DNA of 64,000 nucleotides from Actinernus sp. WN-2022 (taxonomy: Eukaryota > Cnidaria > Anthozoa > Actiniaria > Actinernidae). Positions within the stretch are counted from its first letter, which is position 1, and the number at the start of each line of letters is the position of its first letter. Below are positions 37,301 to 49,300 of this stretch, piece by piece. The notes beneath the pieces were generated by a model. It saw nothing but the letters and a program-made list of their open reading frames with translations, did no database searches and was not told the DNA's origin. The position numbers and the translations under genes were made by a program. The DNA is taken from positions 13,462,095-13,526,094 of the forward strand of contig JAOWCC010000936.1 of NCBI GenBank assembly GCA_030867875.1, given 5' to 3'.

Positions 37301-40300
37301 CCTTATCGTTGATTTTAAGGGACAGGTATACTCTCCCATCGACATCTTTGGAGTTCCACAACCAGGACACGGGAGGAATATCGTTCGGGGAAATGGCCAC
37401 TTCGATAGCTTTGGCATTCCCATAGTTCCCTGGGGGCAACACAATGGTCGAATGGATCTTGTAATGCCCGGGAAACAAGGTGGCGCCTGTTCCCGTGGAC
37501 GAGGGGCTCAGGTAATACACGGTCCGGTCTTTCTCCGAAATCGACTCGGGGACCACGATGGCTTTGTCTGCGATCAACACCCCGGTATGGACCCCTAAGA
37601 TACTGGACATCAACGGGGTGTTGGGGCCTGGTTTTTTCAGCAGGCCCGCGGGATGTGAGGTGGATTTTTTGGGATCGTTCTCCAAACCGATCATGTAGGC
37701 CAGTGGAGGGGGGAGGGCTAAAATGTACCCGTCCGTCACGGTTTGTTTCAATTCCAGGGCGGTCTTGGCCAATTGTTTATCGGGAGATTTCACCCGGACG
37801 GCAAATGTTTTGAGGATCGCTTGGAATCCCCCTTGCACCAAAGCCCAGCGCATAGCATGAACCAGATCTGTGACCGTTTCGAAATGCTGGGAAGCAAAGG
37901 TGAGGGTGGTCGAGGTCTCTTCTTCTTGGCGAAGTTTTTCTTGGATCATCGTAAATTGGCGGTCTTGCTCTTTAGGGAACAATTCATCCCAGGCGCGTGG
38001 AAATTGCAGGTGGCTGAGGGCCATTTCCCACCGTCGGTCCAAGACCATCATCTCCGGTAGACGGATACGAAAATGGGAGCCCATGTTATTGGGAAAGGCA
38101 GTCCGGCTGGCCACGCTAGGCAAGGTCATCCAGATGCGGTCGGGGTCCATGCTTTCCGGAAATGGAGGGTCGCTTCCACCTTAGAGGTTTGTGGAAATGA
38201 AACCAGTTTCCCGTGCTCGTCGGTTATAAGGATTTCGAAATCCTCAAACACCGTCTTGGCCAGTTGCCTGTAGAACAGGGGGGCAAAGTTGCGTTGTTGG
38301 ACCGTGCCGTTTTCGTCGCTGGTCCCTGAAAAAAGGACTCTCAACAAGGGGGCTTTCGTATCCCCCACAATACTGGGTTCCACTAAATCACAGTACATGT
38401 AAAGCGTCTTCTTCTTCTGTGGCCTGGGGAAGACCAGAGTCGTGACCGCCATTTCCCAGGCCGAAGACAACTCGTACATTTGCGGGAGATGGATACGGAA
38501 CCGGGACGGGACATTGGTGTAGACGTTAGTACTCGTCCCGTTGGTGACGGTAATGTAAAATTCTTCACCCTCCTGCATCCTCTCTCTCTCTCTCTCTTTC
38601 TCCCCACTCAAACACAAATGAATCAGGCAAGCGGGACAACAAACTCTTTTATTTCTTTTTTTGCCCGTACGTTTGGGTCTGGAGCTGAGTGACCGGGACC
38701 CAGCTGTTAAATTTAGCGGGGTACCCTTCCCATTTCACCAAGACTTCTTCCTGGTTCTTCTTCTTACCGGGGCGGCGCTGCAACACCTTTTCGATGATAA
38801 AGAGACTTTCTTTTTCCACGGCCACCGGCGTCATCTCGCTTTCGTAAAACGTTCCCCGCAACGCCTCCCCGCTCAAGTCCTCCAACCGGTAGACGGGAGG
38901 GGTGCGGTAGTCCAACCGTTTTATCACCGTGAACACTTCCTCCGACCAGTTGGCCAGATAGCTTTTTTCAAAATGACCTTTGGTCTTGCTAATCCGTACC
39001 GTGTCGCCGGGACGGTACAACGGTTTCTTCGGTTTCCTCTTTAGCGCCGTCGGCTGCTTTTCCCGGTACAAGATGGCCCGCACCTCGTGGTCGTTGAAGG
39101 GCGTGACGGTGATGGGGGCGCGTCGAATGCTACTGTGAACGGCTCGGTTGTACCCGAGCACCAATTGAGGGAGGACTTTCAAATACTCTTTCTTTCCGGT
39201 GGCCGTGAAATATTTGTACATGCGTCCCTTGAGCGTCCGGTTGAACCGCTCGGCAATCTGGGCTTTGGTCTCGTTGTACGTGACGAAAAAGGCCACGTCA
39301 TTCTTTTTTAAAAAGGCCTGGAACTTACGGTTGGTAAATTCTGTCCCAGCATCGGTCTGCAACCGCAATGGTTTCCGTTCGCGGAACACTTGGGTAAAGG
39401 CGCGCACCAATTCCTCCCCCGTCTTGTTCTTCAGGGGGACCGCCCACGCGTACTTGGACAACACATCGATGATGGTCAAAATGTGTTTGTAGCCCTTGTT
39501 GAAGGCACTCGTGGCTTGCATGTCCACCAGATCCGCCTGCCACTGCTCGTCCAGGGCCAGCACGCGCACGCGCCCTCGCAGAATTTTTTTTCGAAAAGGG
39601 CGGTGCAACGTAAAGGTCAATTGTTTTTTCAGCCAGGCTAAAGTGGTGGTGCGGGTTACCCCCACTTCGCTAGCCGCTTTCACCAGACGGGCAGCACCCC
39701 CAAAGGCAGCAGGGCTGCTGGGGTCGTAATACAACGCCTCGAGCAGCGCGGAAGGACTCTTTTTCTTCTTCTCCTTCTTTCGCCCCATAATCCTCAAAAT
39801 GAGAGCCCTGAATAATCACTTTTCCTCCGCAACACGCCAAGAGACAACGGACACGTTTCAAAATACCATGGCACTTGAGGGACGGACCTCCTCCTCCACC
39901 GCAAGGCATTCTGTACTCTCCCCGAGTCTAGCGCGCGGTACCTCCCTTATACTTTTTTTCCCTAGAAAAAAAGAGACGACAGACACCCAACGTTGTTCCT
40001 CTTGAAAGTTTTATTGTTTTTTTTCTAGCTTCGGATATTCTTTCTCATTCTGAAGGCCTACGGTTGGCCTTGTAAATATGTATATAGTTTTTTTTTTATT
40101 TTATTTTTATTTATTTTTTTGGTTGAAAGGACACCTATAATTACATAGGGGTTGCTTCCGGTCACCAGGGTAAAATCCCGGGGGCCGGTTTGTCCCCAAA
40201 ATCTAGGTCTTCTTGGTTCCGCGTGGGACTGGTCCCGGGATGTCCCTAGGGGGTGAGCGGGGGGACCCTATTTGGATATATTCCAGCGTAGGCTTGTTTC

Positions 40301-43300
40301 TCGTACTTTTGCAGGTATTGCTTGTGGTTCAAACCTTCCTGCATAGCCTTGAAATCCATTTTACATAGCCTATCATAGTACTTTTCTGTGGTTGGGCTTC
40401 TTTCCTTCTCCAGCTTTGCGGCCAACTTATCCATATCCATGAAGTACTCGTCACTTTTCAGGCAATCGTCAAAGTGGATATCCGATGCCCATCTCAGTGC
40501 TTGTTCTTCCATTGGAAAGTATCGTCCCAACTAATCCTTGGACGGCTTTGGCGTCACACCCACAAAAGCAAGTAGGGGGCGTCGCTCACACTGAAATTTA
40601 CAAGGGAGGGTCACTTTTTTATACGTCCCGTGTATTTCCCCGGTCCGTCAATCCCCGTCCTGGATTGGATCTATAAATCCCTACCCAATCCTGAGCCCCT
40701 ATTGGATCTATAAATTTCCGACCAATCCCGGACCCGTATTTGATCTATAAATCCCGACCAATCCCGGCCCCGTATTGGATCTATAAATCCCGGCCAATCC
40801 TGAGCCCGTATTGGATCTATAATAGCGGCAGCCAATCAGCGGCCTGCCTAGGATCTATAACTGAGGAGGCGGGGCCTGTGACGTCACAAAACCTGTGACG
40901 TCACAGATTTGCTCTCGACCAATCAGGAGAGGGTATATGATCCCAAGAGAGCTACCTTACTACTAAGAGCTACCATATATGGGTTTGTAATACCTGCATG
41001 TAGCTATTACAAATTACGCTGAAATACCACTGCTCTCAACCAATCAAATGACAGAAATTTCTTAGCTTGTGTTATAACTGCAGTTATGACTTGCAACTAC
41101 ATATGTTGACATCTCAAAGACTCTTTTCAGCCAATCAGAAACGAGTTTGTTACTTGAATCATATTGTGTAACACATCAGTAACACACGTATAATGCTTTC
41201 GAAAAGATAAAGTAACACTTTAAGTAACACTAACACTAACAGTAGCAATCGTTTTTTGTTATACCTTTTCAGGCGGTAGGCTGCGACGACGTGATTAGTT
41301 CAGGTAACGTCAGAGACAGATGTCGAACGTGTTTAGGAGATGGTAGTGGATGCATTCCTAAACAGGAGTGGTTTAAAAGAGATTGGAGACGTTATGGTGA
41401 GACATTAATGGTGGAGATCTCGGCGTTTTGCCCATGTCTTCAGTCACTGTGATGTTTGGCTAAAGAACATGTGAACATACCTGAATATCTGCGCACTATC
41501 TTTGTTTGGAATTACAGTAGTTTAGGCTTAGAGACATATATATATATATGCACGTTTCTTTGACAAATACATTCACGCAATAACACGCGCTGACAAGTCT
41601 TCACATCTAAATGAAAAATAACCAACTTGGAACGATTTTATTTTATTCTCCGAGAGTTACACCCGAGGGTGCAGCCCGAGGGCGGAACACGAGGTGAATA
41701 AATCACATACCCTCGAGTAAAAGGCCGATAAAAGGTTTATTTTTACAATGACGAGTTTTTATCGTGCTACGCAATAACAATCTCTTTTCATAAATCATTA
41801 GGTTCATTATTTGCATAGTTGCATAAAACTACTGTTTGCAAGGCTTCGTATTGTTTTTTTTTGTCTCAAATCCTTCAACCAAGGTAGCTTGTATGTAGTG
41901 GATAGGACAGAGGACTAGAAATCAAGAGAGCGAGGGTTCGAGTTCTATTCCGGATCGTAACAAATTCCGTTTTTTTCTCTTCTTCTTCTTTCATGTTACT
42001 TCTCTGTACTAGGAGATGCGTAAGGGAATAAGTCGAGGGGAATATACATTAAAATGCAAGGGGAATATGTGTTATAACATTGATAATATGCAAGGGGAAT
42101 ATGTGTTAAAGCTTTTATAATATGCAAGGGAATATGTGTTAAAGATTGATATTATGCAAGGGGAGTATATAGGACAAAGAAACTGAGGGGATAGGGGATA
42201 TATTAGTCTTAGTAGAACAAAATGGAAACACAGCCAAATTAACAATAACCACCGATATTTGTCCGCGAACACTTTCTGTTTCAAGAAGCGAACAGTTTCT
42301 GTGAAAAGCTCGAGGCCAACTATGAGTTTCGAGGATCAGATAATGTCCAAGGACAAATCAGTTCATGTTAATTTTAAAGCCACAATGAAATGTAGGTTAT
42401 TGTCTTTATAATCCTTCAAAATATTTTTTTATCATTCAATTCATTCCCATCCTGAATTCCGATTGGTTGGTTCACCTACAAATAACTGACTCCAATTGTT
42501 GGAGTACTTCATTCCCAACCCCTTTATCCCACATATTACTGTTGTTGCTGTTCTCTCATGGGTCGGAAGCACTAACATAAAATAATTTTCAGCCACTTCG
42601 CACTATTGAACGATCCGTTTTGTACGATTTGCGGCGATTTGCAGAGCTGTAGAGGCTCAGATTTGCCGCCAAATAACTGACAGCTCGCCAGGAACAAATC
42701 ATCATAGTTCGTTCAGCTTAGCACAATAATAACTTATGGTGGGAACATCAAAAACTCATGCATAATTAACGATCATTTTGTCCAATCAGATGAAGTAAAT
42801 CAATCACGTGCATGTTCCCTTATATTTGATAAAGAAGATTGGAAGAACTCGAAATAGCAGTGGAAACACTCACCATTGGGCTCGTGTCCCTTTGCCAGTT
42901 CTCGTTCTTCCAAACTGCCACTCGTGTTTCTATAACAATATAGAAACACGGAAATTGTTTTCTATTTCTTAAATAATACACAGGTCCTCCCAATGCATAC
43001 CCAATGCTTACCCTGCCTGTTGGTACCACCAACTGCGATATTACAGAAGACAGTATTACCAGAAATTACGTTAGTAAGTATATATTTTCAACCACCTCAG
43101 GAAAAAGGTCGTTTAATTATGAAAATACATGTAAATGACAATTCAGTCCTTTAATCCTGATTCACACTTGCGACGCAAGCCATATAAGCATAAACAACAT
43201 ACACATATGCAGTAATCACATCTGTGAGAAGATCAAGTGCCGCTAATGATCAATACATTCACAAGAAAATCGAGAAAGTGGGACGGATATCACTAGATGG

Positions 43301-46300
43301 AGGAGGTAAGATGAATTGTTAATATTTGATGAAAAGCGCCAATTTTGAATTTATCTAAACATTACAAAATCTAAACGAAAAGGCTGGTGTTTGGACTAAG
43401 AAACAACTACAACGCTATGAAAGTCCAGTTTACAAGACAAAAATAGTGGCACGACACTACTAAATTATGGTACAGCACTCCTGATTGTGGCACGGCACCC
43501 CCTTGAAAAGGTACCCTCGTCCGCCTGTTTGGAGTGACGTGCACAAGTTAGGAGTTCCGTGCACAGAACACTTCTCATGTTAATACTACAGTAACAAAAG
43601 AGGAGTGCAATTTCTTTGAAACACCAGTACAAAATCTTGAAACACCATGCAGTGCAACATATTGAAACGCTTTTCTCGGATTGGCCAAAAGGACAAAGAA
43701 TAGGGGAAATAGCCAATTAGATAGGCGGTAAATTCCAGAAATTGTTGACGAATTGTTAAAGCAAGCAACCGTGAACGACAATCCTGCTGGTTTACGTTGG
43801 ATCAAACTTGTGATCTAATCGGCCCAGTCTCGGGAGAGAGATTGACAGAAGTCATCAATAAAAATGTCCCAGACTTCATCATTTTGCCCCCCCCCCTAGA
43901 ATGAAAATGTCCCAGAATTCATCATTTTGCACTCTCCTCCCCCCCATTTTCAGGACCTCCCTACGCCCCTGTTCAATTCAGTCGCTCAATGACAACAATG
44001 AAACGGGCGAAGAAGTCCAAATCTAACTTTCCATGGCGATTTTCCGATTTCCAATAGAGATACACCCGGCCTTGTAACTCGTTCAATTCAACTTTGGCCA
44101 TCTTTTCCAGCCGTAATGAGCAGTCACAGCCAACCAAATTGTACTTCACAATTGTTGAGTTTCCGTCAATTTTGTCGGATCGAGTCAAATGGTCATGTTT
44201 TATGTTCAGCCGAGCCTCAACCACAAACATTAATTGACAGAGTTCTTTGTACATTCAGGTTTTCCAAACTGCTTAAATTTGGCATAATATTGATTAGATT
44301 GTCTCAAAATTTGCACGCTGCAAAGTGTTAAATTTATTATGGTCTGTTGTTTATGTGTAAAACGTTCACACGCTTTTCACCTCATGAATTTTAAACATAC
44401 AATTTAGTTCAAATTCCTGTTTCTTTATTATTAAGTAATGGTCCAGATAAGAACTGTAGTGTCTACGGCATGGAATGTTAAAAGGTGTTAATTTTCTATT
44501 ATTCTTTCTCGTAATTTCATTGGTTGATACTTATAAATTCAATAGAAACCCATCGAAATAATGCATTTTCATTCGATATTTTTTTGTGGTTTGAATTTAT
44601 TTTTTATCAAACTAACTATGGTTTAATTTCGAAGAATATCCTGTGTGGGAAAAGTTCTCAAATTTGCGATTGAAAAATCCTTTGTTTTCTCTATATCCGA
44701 TTGGCTGGATGGTGGCTTCTCTGCGTTTTAACAGAAAAAAGAGCCAATAGCATAAAAAATACTTTATTTTCTAGATGTAGTTTGGACTGTAGATACCTCC
44801 TAAATCACTTAAGGCATATTCAAGCAAAATCGTATGTTGGGGACGCTCATTGCCGCAGAACAATGGATTCCACTACAGTTCTTATCTGGACCATTACTTA
44901 AAAAGAAATCATATGGTATATTCTCGTGCAATTCAGAATAAATTCGAACTCGTGTGTTTTCAAAGAGCTCAAATTGCACTCGTCCTGCGGGCTCGTGCAG
45001 TGTTCAGCGCCGATACTCTTTCAAATTCACGAGTTCGAATGTATCCCGAATTGGACTCGAAAGCTATGAGGTATGTGGAATATATTTTAAACAATGTATT
45101 TATATTTAGGGTGCGTTCGATTGACCGTATTCCGGAATAAGAATAAACAGAATGATCACTACAAATCACTTATACTGGATTTTTTTAGCCACTGGAATAC
45201 TAATTGATCCTGAGTATTATATGTCAGCAAACATTTGTAGCTTACAGTGTAAAATGTGCCTGAACCAGTGCTTTCCAGAGACTATTCCATCTATTCCTAT
45301 TCCGGAATACCGTCATTCGAACGCACCCTTACTTATAGGGTAGTTAATTTAAGTTATATGGCTACAATTTCTGTTTTATTTATTGGAATTGATAAATTAC
45401 AAGCTACATAAGTTAATATAAAAAAATGAGGGGCTGATCAAAGTCACGACCCGTCTAATCTACAGATGGAATTGGAATTTTGCATGTTGATTTTTGCAGA
45501 GGGAGGAAAACCAGACAACCCGGCGAAAAACCCTCGTAGCAAGGGCGAGGTACCAACAGACTCAACTCACATATGGCGCCGGGTCCGGGGATCGAACCTG
45601 GGCCACAAACGTGAGAGGCGAAGTGCTTAACCACTACGCCACCCCGTCTCACCAGTTATCAGTGATAAGATACAATAAATGATAGCACCGCTGTACTGTG
45701 GTCATACTCTCTTTGATCCTCGTTACAGACCTCAAGGTTTACCCTGCGAATCAACACAGTTTCATTTTTCCTGCTTATCCTCGTTCCCTTACACGAGCAG
45801 TTGCTGGTACTCTTGCTGAATATCATATAAGAGGACTGAGAGATGCTGAGAGACTGCACATCAGAGGGCCAACCACGGAGAAAGTTGTCGCCCTGGTAAG
45901 TACACAAGATGCCACTTGCGATTCTATGTATTGTCACACTGCGGCAAAACGTCACGCGCATGCGCTTTCGATTAACTCAACGCGCACGCGTCTCCCCAGT
46001 TTCCTGCCCTGTTTCTAACTTTAAGTACGTACGCGTATATACGTGAACTGTTTCGCGAAAAATAAGAAAACTACTTAAAGCTAAGTCTTTAACAGGTTGA
46101 AGTTTTCTTAATTTGTAATTCACTGTGAGTTATAAAATTACTTACTAAAAACAATTAAGACCTCGGAAACTTGTATTTGAGCTCTAGAGCTAGCCTCCTC
46201 CGCAGGCATCTCTAATTTTCGAAGAAATTTATTTGATGGGCTGCCTGTGGCACTCCTCCCTCTCCAGTCCTTTTCTTCTCACCCGGAATCACAGGTAACC

Positions 46301-49300
46301 CAATTTACGATTTTTCCGCGGTTTTTCCTTAGAGATGGCTGCGGAGGAGGCTACCCCAGAGCTTTCGTTTCGTATTGTATACATCTGTCCCTGAAAACGT
46401 TGTCATATACCTGCCTTAAACATATATAATCTATTTAAAAAATCGCGATTGATTGATTGCATTTTAATTGATTCACTATTATTTTCCATACAGTAGTTTC
46501 GATAACATTAAACCTGTTTACATGAAAGCCGTATATCAATATCAATAGCCGATTCCGATATAATAATAATGTTCATTAATAATAATGTGGAATAAACTAA
46601 ACTTTATTGTACTTGAACGAAATCCAACGCTTACCAAGATGGCTACTCTTCAACAACTCACTCTAAAGTACTGGGGCCGAGTAGTTTTACTCGGTACTCG
46701 ACAAGGTCCCGATACTGTTCCGAACGTGAACGAATCTACTAATATCTAAATATGCCTCGAATGACAAACGATAACATGTTTGAGTATATAAATCGATACA
46801 GTGTCAATGAACTGTCTCTAAATCTATTCGACAAAAAATAAATGATACTAATAATAATAATAACAATAACAATAATGAACTTTATTTATCCACGGTATAC
46901 GTAAATGATTCAACATGTGGTTTCTTTTCATATATGCCGTCCTTTACTAAGTGTATACAAAAGGTGATAAAAAGTAATATGAAAATGAACTATTAAACTA
47001 ACGATAAAATGATAAAATAGACAGTATCTGTACAAACATTCAGACTCACATACATATGCATATAATTATACTATAACACTATAATAAGTATAAGAACGCT
47101 AATGTAATCTAAAAAGATGGAAACTTTTAATTGATTAACATAAGTGGCAAAAACTACATATTACTTCATGCATTTTTTAACATTTGCCAAACTGCCAATT
47201 TCTCGTGCACCATAGTAATACTACTACTATGAACAGATCGTTTTAATTATACACTATATAAGAAGTTAATCGACCATTTATCTGCATTTCCAGGAACTAG
47301 AGCTTTTGATTGCGACGTTTTAAAATCACAAGACACGCAGGGCACGTTTAATGTAACTTTTTATATATTAATTATCTCCTAGAAAACCTTTCTAGTGCTG
47401 TTTGTATGCGCATGTGTCTTTATTTTCCCATATCTGTCTGATGGCCATTCTAGATATATACATTTCTGTGTCTGTTTGTGGCTGTATCTATAAATAATCG
47501 ATGGTATATTGTTTTTAATACTTTTGCGTTGAATCTGTTTCAGTTCGTCCATATACTTGACAGGAATTTAGGCTATACAATTAAGTATTTTGTTCCTGGT
47601 CAGGCCCCAAATGCAACTTTCATGTGGAACACTACTTTCCGAGGTGAATGTAGCGTTACGTGTGCTCGAGGTAGGGCGATAACTAATGTATTTTAAATAG
47701 TTAACAAATTGAAGTTAGTTTGTGTTGATCTATCTTAATATAGACAACGATTTTCGTCATAACATGGTCAAAATAGTTGTGGATCTACGACGTGCATGTG
47801 TTTGAGAAAAAACTCAAGTTTTGACGAATGGCACCAAACACGGAAGTTGAATCACCAATTAACTTTTCCAGTGAAGAAATGAAATGATTTTAAAATCCTC
47901 ATTAATTTACAAACCTCTTCAAAACTATTCGAAAGACATGCACTGCTTGACGAATGACGTCAGCTTATGTTGTCTGTCCAAATATTGCATATGAAATTAG
48001 CCAATCAAATTGTGAGAACATTGGTGGTCATTGCTAACTGACGACGTGCACCATAGCATTTTCTTAGTCTGGGCTGAGGGACAGATGATGTTCAAGGACT
48101 AAGTTTAAATGATTTAAATTTTATGTATCCTAATGTTCTTTCTTCTCCTAATCTTCTTCCTCTTCTTCCTCTTTTTATACCGAACAATTTTATCACTTGT
48201 CTATCCATCTGCTTCTTCGTTAGTGCCCTAATCAATAAAACCATCAACATTTTTATGAACACCAAATAAATCCAGTAAATGAATTACTGTTAATTATTTT
48301 CCTATCCTTTAGGGCTTAGACCTCAAACTGTCACATGCCATAGAGGTGAAGACCAGTCCCAGGTTAGCGCTAGGTTTTGCAATTCAGTCCTCAGACCTTC
48401 AGACCATACTCCGTGTAACACACAGCCTTGTCCTGCCAGGTTAGTTGGGGTTGTATTTGAAGTAACTGTTTCACACATGAATCACCAAACGGGGGTGTCC
48501 TGCCAGGTTAGTTAGGAAAACTCCGTGTATTAGTTGGAAATACTAAGAAAATAAAAAATGGAAAGGAATAAAAGGAAAGAAACGTACAGCTGTTCAGTTA
48601 ATAATTATATTTTACATGCCGTCGACATGAATATGGTATACACCTTACCCAATATTATCAAATCCTGTTGGAAGGCTATTAATATTCCAAATTCGTGCAC
48701 AGTACAAAATCCAAGCAGGTGATTGGCTCATGACAATGCTTTATTGGTGACCACAGCACGCTGTGTGCATAGCTGGAATATTAAAAGATAATTTACAAAC
48801 TCGAGCTGAAATCGAGGCACGGGCACGAATTATGTATCTGACTTATCAAACGTCTAGTTGAATAGCGTCATGGTTTTAGTTATTTTGGCGATACGACTTA
48901 TTTTGGCCGAGCAAATCGACGCAAAAGTTTATGTAAATCAGGACGAAATCATATTTACATATCACCTATCGCTCAGTGAGTTCCTTTGTTTTTGCTTCGT
49001 GAATTATTAATGAGTTTGATAATGACAAATACAAGCACTTGTTGACTCAGTACGATGAACTCAAAACTGTTTCATACTTCGTTCGGCCTTATGAAGTATT
49101 CAATATTTTTTGTTCATGATACAGTCAACTTGTGCCTGTATTTGTTAATAAAACACGCATGCCAGTCTGTAACCATTAACTATGGCAATCTAATGCGCAA
49201 TGACTTGTGTTGACCAGATGGGAACATGAGTTGTTAACATTTCATTTGTGTTGCTAGCATTATCTGTGCTAGGAAACATGCCCTGGATGATTTATCAGCT

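Larger units (their letters stand above)
26196..40964. mobile_element. Complete Polinton/Maverick DNA transposon, 14,769 bp
   Basis: The ends are AGTAGTAAGG and CCTTACTACT, starting AG and ending CT as in Polintons, with ~400-bp TIRs and the expected 6-bp target duplication AAGAGC (26190-26195, 40965-40970). All core genes are open: POLB on the plus strand; integrase, MCP, minor-capsid-like, protease, ATPase and small proteins on the minus strand. GC is clearly higher than in the AT-rich flanks. By eye the TIRs differ at roughly one base in twenty, so the insertion is either not brand-new or the TIRs vary. It lies in intron 17 of the host gene and keeps the gene intact. Confidence 0.95.
40567..40964 (-). 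repeat. Polinton right terminal inverted repeat
   Basis: Mirror of the left TIR with scattered substitutions. The same CRE pair, CCAAT/TATAGATC array and TATA box are present, oriented inward. Confidence 0.9.
21805..41272 (+). other. Intron 17 (19.5 kb), host intron containing the Polinton
   Basis: Donor GTGAGT at 21805 and acceptor CTTTTCAG at 41272 are in phase 0. Its left part (21805-26195) holds a minisatellite at 22580-22683, a dispersed repeat at 22799-22963, an inverted-repeat structure at 23455-23912 and a repeat copy at 25045-25350. The Polinton follows. The right 300 bp are AT-rich with a dispersed repeat copy. Confidence 0.85.
41397..42983. other. Intron 18
   Basis: Holds a tRNA-like fragment (41884-41958), tandem words GGGGAATATGTGTTA at about 42037-42170, and part of a palindromic MITE (42836-42975). 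No coding signal. Confidence 0.5.
43074..45728. other. Intron 19, several transposon fragments
   Basis: Holds a hAT-like fragment (43840-43970), a TIR element (44431-44901), a Harbinger-like MITE (45109-45328) and an antisense SINE (45480-45655). An antisense 93-codon open frame at 43973-44254 has protein-like composition, but no family or start context supports it. Confidence 0.5.

Noticed and set aside
26196..40964. Integrated DNA virus (adenovirus- or virophage-like) instead of a transposon
   Set aside because: The 6-bp target duplication, AG...CT ends, integrase plus POLB gene set and long TIRs define a Polinton; the capsid genes are part of that class.
43973..44254. 93-codon antisense gene in intron 19
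   Set aside because: Composition is protein-like, but no family, promoter or splice evidence was found; it could be a relic of a mobile element.
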